Positions 43,223-51,105 of a stretch of DNA of 64,000 bases are shown here, one piece after another. The translations under genes were made by a program, and so were the position numbers. The DNA lies in contig NZ_JANHDL010000006.1 of assembly GCF_024494655.1 (NCBI RefSeq), positions 124,001-188,000 of the forward strand, given 5' to 3'. The stretch is from Halorubrum laminariae. Lineage in GTDB: Archaea > Halobacteriota > Halobacteria > Halobacteriales > Haloferacaceae. The stretch's first letter is position 1. Each line of letters begins with the position of its first letter. A model generated the notes under the pieces. The model saw only the letters and a list, made by a program, of their open reading frames with translations. It was not told the DNA's origin and ran no database searches.

Positions 43223-44317
43223 ATGAGCAAGCCGAGCCCCGACGCGTACGAGCAGGGGCGCGGGATGGACGCGCACAACGCCGTGATGCGCGACATCCGC
43301 GCCGAGCGCTCGGAGACGTACGACCCGACGGAGCCCACCCGCGTGTGGATAGACGAGGACAACACGCCCGACGGTGTCGTGAACTCGCTCACGATCATCC
43401 TGAATACCGGCGGCTGCCGGTGGGCCCGCGCCGGCGGCTGCACGATGTGTGGCTACGTCGCCGAGTCGGTCGAGGGCGGCAGCGTCGCCCACGAGGACCT
43501 CATGAGTCAGATCGACGCGTGTCTCGACCACGAGGCGGAAAACGCCGAGGCACCCGCAGAGCTGATCAAGATCTACACCTCCGGGTCGTTCCTCGACGAG
43601 CGGGAGGTCCCGGCCGAGACCCGCCGAGCGATCGCCGAGACGTTCGCGGACCGCGACCGCATCGTCGTTGAGTCGCTGCCGGACTTCGTCGATCGGGAGA
43701 AGATCGGCGACTTCGCGGACCACGGCATCGCCACCGACGTGGCAGTCGGGTTGGAGACCGCGACCGACCGCGTCCGCCGCGACTGCGTGAACAAGTACTT
43801 CGACTTCGCCGACTTCGAAGACGCCTGCGGCGAGGCGGCCGCCGCGGACGCGACCTTCGACGCCGACGTGGGGATCAAGGCATACCTCCTGCTGAAGCCC
43901 CCGTTCCTCGCGGAGCCCGAGGCCGCGGCGGACATGATCGACTCGATCCGGCGCTGTGCGGCCGTCGAGGGATGTCACACCGTCTCGATGAACCCCACCA
44001 ACGTCCAGCGATACACGATGGTCGACGAGCTGTTCTTCGAGGGCGGCTACCGGCCGCCGTGGCTCTGGTCGGTCGCACACGTCCTCGAAGAGACGGCTGA
44101 CGTCGACGCGATCGTCGTCTCCGATCCGGTTGGCCACGGATCTGATAGAGGTGCGCACAACTGCGGCGAGTGCGACGACCGCGTACAGACAGCGATCAAG
44201 GACTTCGACCGCCGGCAGGATCCGAGCGTCTTCGAGCAGGCTTCCTGCGAGTGCGAGGCGACGTGGGAGTTGGTGATGGACGAGGAGACCAGCTATAACA
44301 TGCCGCTGGCCCGCTGA
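43223..44317 (+). CDS. archaeosine biosynthesis radical SAM protein RaSEA
   Basis: A 364-residue radical SAM enzyme of the TIGR01210 group, which with ArcS converts the lysine-modified preQ0 base in tRNA to archaeosine (G+15). The radical SAM cysteines lie in CRWARAGGCTMCGY (CX7CX2C). Other features are IKIYTSGSFLDEREVP, VESLPDFV, VAVGLETATDRVRRDCVNKYF, AYLLLKPPFLAEPEA and two Cys-rich blocks near the C terminus (HNCGECDDRV, ASCECEATWEL). ATG at 43223. The partner arcS is not in the window. Confidence 0.95.
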   Translation: MSKPSPDAYEQGRGMDAHNAVMRDIRAERSETYDPTEPTRVWIDEDNTPDGVVNSLTIILNTGGCRWARAGGCTMCGYVAESVEGGSVAHEDLMSQIDACLDHEAENAEAPAELIKIYTSGSFLDEREVPAETRRAIAETFADRDRIVVESLPDFVDREKIGDFADHGIATDVAVGLETATDRVRRDCVNKYFDFADFEDACGEAAAADATFDADVGIKAYLLLKPPFLAEPEAAADMIDSIRRCAAVEGCHTVSMNPTNVQRYTMVDELFFEGGYRPPWLWSVAHVLEETADVDAIVVSDPVGHGSDRGAHNCGECDDRVQTAIKDFDRRQDPSVFEQASCECEATWELVMDEETSYNMPLAR

Positions 44318-44494
44318 CGCGACGACGAGATGTCACAGATCGGAGGGCGACCGACCTCTTGTCTGAACGCCCTCGATATCTCATGTTTGATCAACGAATT
44401 TCTCATTTAGCCGGGGATTGATCTATATACACCCATATATACGGATCGATCAGGTCGGACAAGACCCTTATACGTCGGGATACTTGGTGTAGAC

Positions 44495-44698
44495 ATGAAT
44501 GCAGTCGCCAGCAGTCACCGGTCGTCCCGCCGGAAGTCGGTCCTCTTCTGTGCGGAGTGCAGCTTCGAGAGCGCCCTGAACGAGGGATGGCTCGTCGTCA
44601 GCGACGGCGACGAGCGGACGGTCGTCTGTCCGGAGTGCGGCCACGTGGCCGACCACCGTCCCGAGCGGTCCGCCCCGGCGTCGCAGTGCGCGGACTGA
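44495..44698 (+). CDS. small zinc-ribbon protein
   Basis: A 67-residue protein. Two CxxC pairs, LFCAECSFE and VVCPECGH, are 30 residues apart and form a likely zinc ribbon. A promoter is visible upstream (cccttatacg, 44465-44474, at the usual distance for a short leader), in an AT-rich gap with further TATA-like runs (ctatataca, catatatac). No function can be named; such small zinc proteins are abundant in haloarchaea. Confidence 0.82.
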   Translation: MNAVASSHRSSRRKSVLFCAECSFESALNEGWLVVSDGDERTVVCPECGHVADHRPERSAPASQCAD

Positions 44699-44760
44699 AC
44701 AATACCGGGCTGTGAGTTGGTGACCGGACGAGCAGATGAGCCAGTGAATCGATACTCGAT

Positions 44761-45558
44761 CTATTTTTCAGCGGGTGCTCGCTCGGCCAGCACCGGAATC
44801 GCCTCGATTGTCTCGTCGTCGAGCGCATCCCAGTCGATCCCGCTCGGTCGGGAGTAGGGCGTCTCCGTTCGGATCGTTCGCTCGGGCGTCGCGATCAGGT
44901 CGATCGGAACGTCGTGTGCGTCCGGCTCCGGGAGCGCGGGCTTCGTCTCCGGTGTGTCCGTGTTACTCCCAGCGTTGCCGGTCTCGGTGACGGCCGACTC
45001 GGGACCGTCGAGAACCGACAGTTCGTGGACCGTCGTCGCGATCGTCGTGGCCGTATCGACCGCATCCAGTTCGCGGAGGACGCCCCACTCCAGATCGCTG
45101 TACCCCTCGCCCTTTCCGATCCGTGCCCCATCAGTCGTGACGCCGACGGAGCCCGAGACCACGAGGTCGATCGTCGGTCCCTCGGCGACCGCCTCGGGCG
45201 AGACGGGGTCGCCGTACTCGCCGATACCGGAGACGGTGGTGGCGTCGTCGATCTCGTCGGCGGCGAGGGAAGCGGGGTCGATGCGGAGGAACGGGTCTGA
45301 ATCTCGCAGTCGCGGCTGGGCGACATACACGGTCTTGCCGGCTCGGAGCGCTGCCCGCCGCACCGGTAACTGTGGTGCGTCGGGATTGCACTTCAGCGTC
45401 TCGGCGGCCGCCCACTCCGGCGTCGCTGTCAGCCGCTCGCACGCCGCGTCTGCGCCCGCGAAGTTCGGGATCCGATCGTGGGGCGGAAACGGAAACCGGG
45501 CCTGATCGCCCTCGTCGAACGCGTCCCAGACGGCCTCCCGGACGGCCTGCTTGTCCAT
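44761..45558 (-). CDS. 5-formyltetrahydrofolate cyclo-ligase family protein
   Basis: A 265-residue enzyme of the MTHFS/5-FCL fold, converting 5-formyltetrahydrofolate to methenyltetrahydrofolate with ATP. It shows KCNPDAPQLPVRRAALRAGKTVYVAQPRL in the nucleotide-binding part and GARIGKGEGYSDLEWGVLREL, the conserved GxGxGYxD region, then TTIATTVHELSVLD. The region GNAGSNTDTPETKPALPEP is a variable insert. Start at 45558. It is divergent from the GNAT gene. Confidence 0.85.
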   Translation of the reverse strand: MDKQAVREAVWDAFDEGDQARFPFPPHDRIPNFAGADAACERLTATPEWAAAETLKCNPDAPQLPVRRAALRAGKTVYVAQPRLRDSDPFLRIDPASLAADEIDDATTVSGIGEYGDPVSPEAVAEGPTIDLVVSGSVGVTTDGARIGKGEGYSDLEWGVLRELDAVDTATTIATTVHELSVLDGPESAVTETGNAGSNTDTPETKPALPEPDAHDVPIDLIATPERTIRTETPYSRPSGIDWDALDDETIEAIPVLAERAPAEK

Positions 45559-45632
45559 AGGTGAGCGTACCCCGCAAGCGACAAATACGCGGCGGACCCG
45601 AGCGGAACTTCTCGGTTTTTTAATTCCCACAA

Positions 45633-45651
45633 CGTGTGAGTAAATCACACG
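45633..45651. promoter_or_regulatory. inverted repeat between 5-FCL and GNAT genes
   Basis: cgtgtga-gtaaa-tcacacg is a perfect 7-bp inverted repeat with a 5-base spacer, in the 181-base gap between two divergent genes. A third half-site (tgtga) follows at 45655. A TATA-like element (gtctatatcc) lies near 45710, before the GNAT gene. It is a candidate operator. Confidence 0.4.
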
Positions 45652-45739
45652 CATGTGACCTCGCAGATCTCTCGCGCGTATTCTCATCGCCTGAAAGTCT
45701 GTCAAGGTCTATATCCCGCCGAAAAGCCAAGGTGCAGCC

Positions 45740-46372
45740 ATGACCGCCGAATCCACCGACGCCGTCTGTGGAGGGTGGGATGCGAGCGAGTGCGAGGGGA
45801 CGATCCACTGTCCGCCGCGCTGCCCGCGGTTCGTGGACAAACGCGGCGCGCGCTGGACGATTCGGCCGGCCGGGCCAGCGGATCTCGCACCGCTCGCCGA
45901 GATGTACGAGCGGTTCGGCCGGGAGGATCGCGCACAGGGGCTCCCGCCTGTCGTTCGCCGCCAGTGCGCGAAATGGATCGAGTCGGTGCTCGCGGAGGGG
46001 AACAACGTCGTCGCCGAGCGCGACGGCGAGGTGCTCGGGCACGCGATGTACACCCCGACCGACGCGGACGTTCCCGAACTCGCCGTGTTCGTCCACTCGG
46101 CGGCCCAAGACCGCGGAGTCGGGACGGAGCTGTGCCGACACGTGATAGCCAACGCCGCAGCGGCAGACCGCGAGGCGATCGAACTCCACGTCGAGGCCGG
46201 AAACCGGATCGCCCGCAACGTCTACCGCACGGTCGGTTTCGAGCCCGGCGAACGCCGGAGCGATCTGCGGATGAAACTGCCGCTCGACGCTCCTGTCGCG
46301 ACCGAGGTTCGGCTGCCGCCGCTCGCGCGTGAGGGGCCGTCTGAGCCGTCGTACTCCGAGCCGTCGCAGTGA
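45740..46372 (+). CDS. GNAT-family N-acetyltransferase with N-terminal Cys cluster
   Basis: A 210-residue acetyl-CoA-dependent transferase. The GNAT fold spans RWTIRPAGPADLAPLAEMYERFG through the acetyl-CoA loop DRGVGTELCRHVIANAAA and ELHVEAGNRIARNVYRTVGFEPGERRSDLRMKL. The first 35 residues carry four Cys (CGGWDASECEGTIHCPPRCPRF), a likely metal site unusual for the family. The protein is followed by an MrfA-type helicase with GTGA overlap of the longest frame. Confidence 0.88.
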   Translation: MTAESTDAVCGGWDASECEGTIHCPPRCPRFVDKRGARWTIRPAGPADLAPLAEMYERFGREDRAQGLPPVVRRQCAKWIESVLAEGNNVVAERDGEVLGHAMYTPTDADVPELAVFVHSAAQDRGVGTELCRHVIANAAAADREAIELHVEAGNRIARNVYRTVGFEPGERRSDLRMKLPLDAPVATEVRLPPLAREGPSEPSYSEPSQ

Positions 46373-46446
46373 CGCGCGCACTGAGAGGCCATCCGGCCGT
46401 GCTAACCGCAACCGTTAGGCGCGACCGTCGCGTGAATCGTGTAACC

Positions 46447-48861
46447 GTGGACGACGCCGTCGAGTGGCTGCAAGATCGCCCGTTCTACGAGGGACAGGTC
46501 GCCGAACACCGGCGGCTCCCGGCGCGTGAGCCCGATTTCCGCGATGTCGAACTCGCGCCGCGGATGGCCGACGCGCTCGCGAAAGACGGGATCGATCGGC
46601 TCTACCGCCACCAGACCGACGCGATCGAGGCGGTCCGCGACGGCGACGACGTGGTGCTCGCCACCGAGACGGCGAGCGGGAAGTCACTCGCGTACACCGT
46701 CCCGGCCTTCGAGGCCGCGATGGACCACGGCGGACGCACGCTCTACATCGGCCCACAGAACGCGCTGATCGCGGACCAAGCGGAGTCGCTGTCGGATCTC
46801 GCCGCCGGACTCGGCTTCGGCAGCCGGGTGTCGGTCGACTCCTACACGGGACGGCTCTCCCGAAGCGAGAAGCGCGCGGTGCGCGACCGCGAGCCGACCG
46901 TGCTGCTGTCGAATCCCGATATGCTCCACTACGCCCTGTTGCCGTACGCGGGGCGACTCTGGGAGTGGTTCTTCGCCTCGCTGGAGTACGTCGTCATCGA
47001 CGAGGTTCACAGCTACCGGGGCGTGTTCGGTTCGCAGGTCGCGCTGACCATGCGGCGACTCGCACGTACCTGCGAGCGGTTCGGCTCCAGCCCGCAGTTC
47101 GTCTGCTGTTCGGCGACGATCAACAACCCCGTCGAGCACGTCGCGACGGTGACCGGCCGCGACCCCGATGGGATCGCGCTCGTCGACGAGGACGCGTCGG
47201 GGCGAGGGCCGCGCGATTGGGTCCTGTGGAACCCGCCGGAGTACGACGACGACTGGGCCGAACGCGGCAGCGGCCGGCGGAAGTCGAGCCACACCGAGAC
47301 CAAGCGCCTCTTCTGTGACCTCGTGACCGCGGGCGCACAGACGCTGGCGTTCACCCGCGCGCGACAGACCGCGGAGCAGTACGCGACGGACAGCGCGAGC
47401 GACCTCCGAGAGCGGGGCGAGCGCGACCTTGCGTCGAAAGTCGGCGCGTACCAGGCCGCGCTGTCGGACGACCGCCGCCGCGAGATCGAAGCCGATCTCC
47501 ACGCGGGGGACTTGCGGGGCGTGTGGACGACGAGCGCGCTGGAACTCGGTGTCGACGTGGGCGGGCTCGACGCCGTGCTCTTGGATGGCTATCCCGGAAC
47601 GCGAATGTCGGCACACCAGCGCGCGGGGCGGGCCGGCCGTGGAGACGACCCCGCCCTCGTCGTGATGGTCGGCGGCGAAGACCAGCTCGACCAGTACCTC
47701 ATGACCCATACGACCGACTTCTTCGAGGCACCACCCGAAGACGCGATCTGCGACCCGGAAAACGACCAGCTGCTCCCCCGACACGTCGCCTGTGCGGCCG
47801 ACGAGTACTGGCTCTCGCCGGCCGACGAGCGCCTGTTCGGCGACTCGTTCCCCGGCGTGGTGGGATCGCTGACGGACGCCGGAACCCTCGATCGCCGGGA
47901 GACGGCACAGGGGCTCCGCTGGGTCCACGCCGGGCCGTCGAGCCCGCAGCAGTCGGTCAATCTGCGAACCGCCGAAGAACGAGAGGTATCGCTGCTCGAC
48001 AAATCGAGCGGCGAGACGATCGCGACGCTCGGGTTCGCCGACGCCCTGCGGGACGCCCACCCCGGTGCGATCTACCACCAACAGGGGCGCACGTACGAGG
48101 TGGTCGACCTCGATCTGGACCGCAACGTCGCCGAGCTACAGCAGTCGTGGGCGGACTACTACACGCGGGTGCTCTCTGAGAAGGATGTCGTCGTGAACGC
48201 CGACCTCGCGGAGCACGACCTTTCCGCCCGCCCCGACGTGCCGGTCCGGTTCGCGGACGTCACCGTCACCGAACAGATCACGGGATTCGTCCGGAAAGAC
48301 GCGGCGACCGGCGACTCGCTCGGCGAGTCGGCGCTCGACCTCCCGGAGACGACGCTCCGAACGAAGGCGCTCTACTTCCCGGTTCCAGCGGACATCGAAG
48401 GCGAGATGCGAGCGATCGGAGGGTGGACCGCCGCTGTCGACGGGGGATCGGCAGGTGAGAGTTCGGATAACGGAGACGAGACTCCGCCGGGTGGGGAACA
48501 CGCGTTCAACGGCGGGATCCACGCCGCCGAACACGGACTCATCTCGCTTTTCCCGTTCCACCTGCTGTGTGACCGCGCCGACATCGGCGGCATCTCGACG
48601 CCCTACCACTCTCACACCGACGGGCCGGCGGTGTTCGTCTACGACGGCTATCCCGGCGGCGTCGGTCTCACGCGTCGGGGCCACGAGCGGATCGAGGAGC
48701 TGATGGAGCGGACCGCGCGGCTCATTGCCGGCTGCGACTGCGAGGGCGGCTGTCCCGCCTGCGTGCAGTCACCGCACTGCGGGAACGCCAACGAGCCGCT
48801 GGCGAAGGGAGCGGCCGTCCACCTGTTGGAATCGCTGACCGGGATCGACGCGACGGAGTAA
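46447..48861 (+). CDS. superfamily 2 DEAD/DEAH helicase with DUF1998 domain (MrfA/YprA-like)
   Basis: About 804 residues from GTG 46447 (MDDAVEWL); longer in-frame GTG starts exist at 46432 and 46369. Motif I is ATETASGKSLAY, motif II DEVHSYRG, motif III CCSATI, and the C-terminal lobe has TTSALELGVDVGGLDAVLLDGYPGTRMSAHQRAGRAGRGDD. The C-terminal DUF1998 domain ends in a four-Cys cluster CDCEGGCPACVQSPHCGN. In bacteria MrfA is a 3'-5' helicase for repair of mitomycin-type damage. Proximity to photolyase and the replication origin fits a DNA-repair role, which is inferred here. Confidence 0.9.
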   Translation: MDDAVEWLQDRPFYEGQVAEHRRLPAREPDFRDVELAPRMADALAKDGIDRLYRHQTDAIEAVRDGDDVVLATETASGKSLAYTVPAFEAAMDHGGRTLYIGPQNALIADQAESLSDLAAGLGFGSRVSVDSYTGRLSRSEKRAVRDREPTVLLSNPDMLHYALLPYAGRLWEWFFASLEYVVIDEVHSYRGVFGSQVALTMRRLARTCERFGSSPQFVCCSATINNPVEHVATVTGRDPDGIALVDEDASGRGPRDWVLWNPPEYDDDWAERGSGRRKSSHTETKRLFCDLVTAGAQTLAFTRARQTAEQYATDSASDLRERGERDLASKVGAYQAALSDDRRREIEADLHAGDLRGVWTTSALELGVDVGGLDAVLLDGYPGTRMSAHQRAGRAGRGDDPALVVMVGGEDQLDQYLMTHTTDFFEAPPEDAICDPENDQLLPRHVACAADEYWLSPADERLFGDSFPGVVGSLTDAGTLDRRETAQGLRWVHAGPSSPQQSVNLRTAEEREVSLLDKSSGETIATLGFADALRDAHPGAIYHQQGRTYEVVDLDLDRNVAELQQSWADYYTRVLSEKDVVVNADLAEHDLSARPDVPVRFADVTVTEQITGFVRKDAATGDSLGESALDLPETTLRTKALYFPVPADIEGEMRAIGGWTAAVDGGSAGESSDNGDETPPGGEHAFNGGIHAAEHGLISLFPFHLLCDRADIGGISTPYHSHTDGPAVFVYDGYPGGVGLTRRGHERIEELMERTARLIAGCDCEGGCPACVQSPHCGNANEPLAKGAAVHLLESLTGIDATE

Positions 48862-48894
48862 CCGGTGACCTCGCGGTCGGCTCGCGCGTTGTCG

Positions 48895-48989
48895 GCTGCC
48901 ACCTCGTCGCCCCGCTGCCACTTCGCCGCCCCGCTGCCACTTCGCCGCCCCGCTGCCACTTCGCCGCCCCGCTGCCGCCTCGTCGCCCG
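48895..48989. repeat. five 19-bp tandem repeats
   Basis: Units of 19 bp (gctgccacttcgccgcccc) occupy 48895-48989 in the 162-base gap between the helicase and photolyase genes; the first and last copies differ by a few bases (acctcgtcg variants). No gene or promoter was recognised in the repeat. Confidence 0.92.
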
Positions 48990-49023
48990 ATGGTTTCACA
49001 GTGTGCGCGCCCGTGGCGATCCT

Positions 49024-50688
49024 ATGGAACTTTTCTGGCACCGACGGGACCTGCGGGTCGCCGACAACGTCGGGCTCGCGGCGGCCGCAGATCGCGTCGC
49101 GTCGGGCGACGGAGGTGCCGACGCCGCCGTCACCGACGATTCCGCCGTCACCAACGATGCCGACGCCACCGTCGACGCCGCCGTCGCGCCCGTCTTCGTC
49201 TTCGACGACGACGTGCTCGCGCACGCCAGCGACGTTCGAGTGCGGCGTCTCCTTGACGGGCTCGCAGCCCTCCGTGACGACTACCGCGAGCGAGGGAGCG
49301 ACCTGCTCGTCGCGCGCGGCGACCCGGTAACCGCGATCCCGGCGATCGCGGACACACTCGACGCCGACCGAGTCGGGTGGAACCGCGATTACTCGGGACT
49401 CGCCCGCGAGCGCGACGCGGCCGTCCGGCGCGCGCTCGACGCGAACGGGATCGAGCGCGAGGCGCACCACGACGCGGTCCTCCACGACCCCGACGCGATC
49501 CGGACGAACGCCGGCGACCCGTACTCGGTGTACAGCTACTACTGGAAGAAGTGGACCGACCGAGAGAAGGCAGACCCGGTACCGACGCCCGACGCCGAGG
49601 CGGTCGCTGACTCCGGGCGATTGGCCGACGCAGTCGATACGGTCGCGCGGTCCGACTCGCCGGGCGCGGCCGGCGGACCGGTCGCGGACGATGGCGACGC
49701 GTGGGGCGATGATGCAACGGGCGATGATGCAACGGGCGATGACGCAGCGAGAGGCGACTCCGGGATCGTCGATGTCGCGGTCGGCGATCTCCCCTCTCTC
49801 GTTGACCTCGGCTTCGCGGTGCCCGACGCCGACGTGGGCCCGGCGGGGACCGCGGTCGCTCGCGAGCGACTCGACAACTTCCTCGACGAGGCGGTGTTCG
49901 CCTACGAGGCCGAGCGGGACTACCCGGCGCGGGAGGCGACCTCGCGGCTCTCGACGTTCCTCAAGTACGGCGAGATCGGTATTCGGGAGACGTACGCGGC
50001 GACGGCGAAGGCGATGGCGGCGGCCGAGTCGGACTCGCGGGCAGAGGACGCGCCGGAACAAGTCGAGGAGTTCCAACAGCAGCTCGCGTGGCGGGAGTTC
50101 TACGCGCAGGTGCTCTTTCACAACCCCGAGGTGGTGACGGCGAACTACAAGGCGTACGAGGAGGGGATCGAGTGGCGCGACGATCCGGAGGAGATCGCGG
50201 CGTGGAAGCGCGGCGAGACGGGCTACCCCATCGTCGACGCCGGGATGCGCCAGCTCCGCGAGGAGGCATTCATGCATAACCGCGTGCGGATGATCGTCGC
50301 CTCCTTCCTGACGAAGGACCTCCTCGCGGACTGGCGACACGGATACGCGCACTTCCGCGAGCGCCTCGCCGACCACGACACCGCGAACGACAACGGCGGG
50401 TGGCAGTGGGCGGCCTCGACGGGCACCGACGCGCAGCCCTACTTCCGCATCTTCAACCCGATGACACAGGGCGAGCGCTACGATCCGGACGCGGCGTATA
50501 TCAAAGAGTACGTCCCGGAGTTACGCGGTGTCGACCCGGATGTCGTCCACGGCTGGCACGAACTGTCGCCGACCCAGCGCGCGAACGCCGCACCTGAGTA
50601 CCCGCACCCCGTCGTCGACCACTCCGAGCGCCGCGAGCGAGCGCTGGCGATGTACAAGCGGGCGCGCGGCGAAGATCCGGAGGAGTAG
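49024..50688 (+). CDS. phr: cryptochrome/photolyase family: CPD photolyase
   Basis: A 554-residue light-driven flavoprotein repairing cyclobutane pyrimidine dimers. The N-terminal antenna domain starts MELFWHRRDLRVADNVGLAAAA. The FAD-binding domain includes SRLSTFLKYGEIGIRETYA, QLAWREFYAQVL, GYPIVDAGMRQLREEAFMHNRVRMIVASFLTKDLLADWRHGYAHFRERLADHDTANDNGGWQWAASTGTDAQPYFRIFNP and GVDPDVVHGWHE. A disordered insert (~residues 205-260) with an internal GDDATGDDATGDD repeat joins the two domains. GC-rich tandem repeats lie just upstream. Confidence 0.96.
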   Translation: MELFWHRRDLRVADNVGLAAAADRVASGDGGADAAVTDDSAVTNDADATVDAAVAPVFVFDDDVLAHASDVRVRRLLDGLAALRDDYRERGSDLLVARGDPVTAIPAIADTLDADRVGWNRDYSGLARERDAAVRRALDANGIEREAHHDAVLHDPDAIRTNAGDPYSVYSYYWKKWTDREKADPVPTPDAEAVADSGRLADAVDTVARSDSPGAAGGPVADDGDAWGDDATGDDATGDDAARGDSGIVDVAVGDLPSLVDLGFAVPDADVGPAGTAVARERLDNFLDEAVFAYEAERDYPAREATSRLSTFLKYGEIGIRETYAATAKAMAAAESDSRAEDAPEQVEEFQQQLAWREFYAQVLFHNPEVVTANYKAYEEGIEWRDDPEEIAAWKRGETGYPIVDAGMRQLREEAFMHNRVRMIVASFLTKDLLADWRHGYAHFRERLADHDTANDNGGWQWAASTGTDAQPYFRIFNPMTQGERYDPDAAYIKEYVPELRGVDPDVVHGWHELSPTQRANAAPEYPHPVVDHSERRERALAMYKRARGEDPEE

Positions 50689-50717
50689 GAGTCACAGTCT
50701 GCGGCCCCGCGTCCCAG

Positions 50718-51080
50718 CTACTCCGTCGCCCGCGCCTCAGAGACTGCGCTCACTAGGTCGTTCACCGGAAACTCCTCGCCGTAATCGTACGACGCGAATA
50801 CCGCGTCGTACCGGTCCGAGGGGAACAGGAACACGACGAGGTCGTCGAAGAACAGCGTCTGCGCTTGGTACCGGTTCCGCCCGACGAGTCGCTTGAAGTC
50901 GTCGCCCGTTACCTGATTCGACATCACCAACTGATACGCCTCCTCGAGGTCGCCGTCGGAGTAGCGGTCCTCGACATCGTCGCGCACGTACTCGATCTCG
51001 AACGAGACGCTCCGCAAGTCGGCGACGACGCGGGGCGTCGGGCCGTCGAAGTCCAGAATCGCTTCGGCGATAGTCGACAT
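50718..51080 (-). CDS. conserved haloarchaeal protein of unknown function (120 aa)
   Basis: Soluble, mixed alpha/beta protein, MSTIAEAILDFDGPTPRVVADLRSVSFEIEYVRDDVEDRYSDGDLEEAYQLVMSNQVTGDDFKRLVGRNRYQAQTLFFDDLVVFLFPSDRYDAVFASYDYGEEFPVNDLVSAV. No catalytic or metal motif is seen. The IS-type element begins only ~25 bases upstream of its start, so its native promoter may have been displaced. Confidence 0.72.
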   Translation of the reverse strand: MSTIAEAILDFDGPTPRVVADLRSVSFEIEYVRDDVEDRYSDGDLEEAYQLVMSNQVTGDDFKRLVGRNRYQAQTLFFDDLVVFLFPSDRYDAVFASYDYGEEFPVNDLVSAVSEARATE

Positions 51081-51105
51081 ATTCCAACGGTTCACCGACG
51101 GCACT

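Noticed and set aside
46684..48081. Minus-strand open frame of 465 codons opposite the helicase
   Set aside because: Shadow; the plus strand has all helicase motifs.
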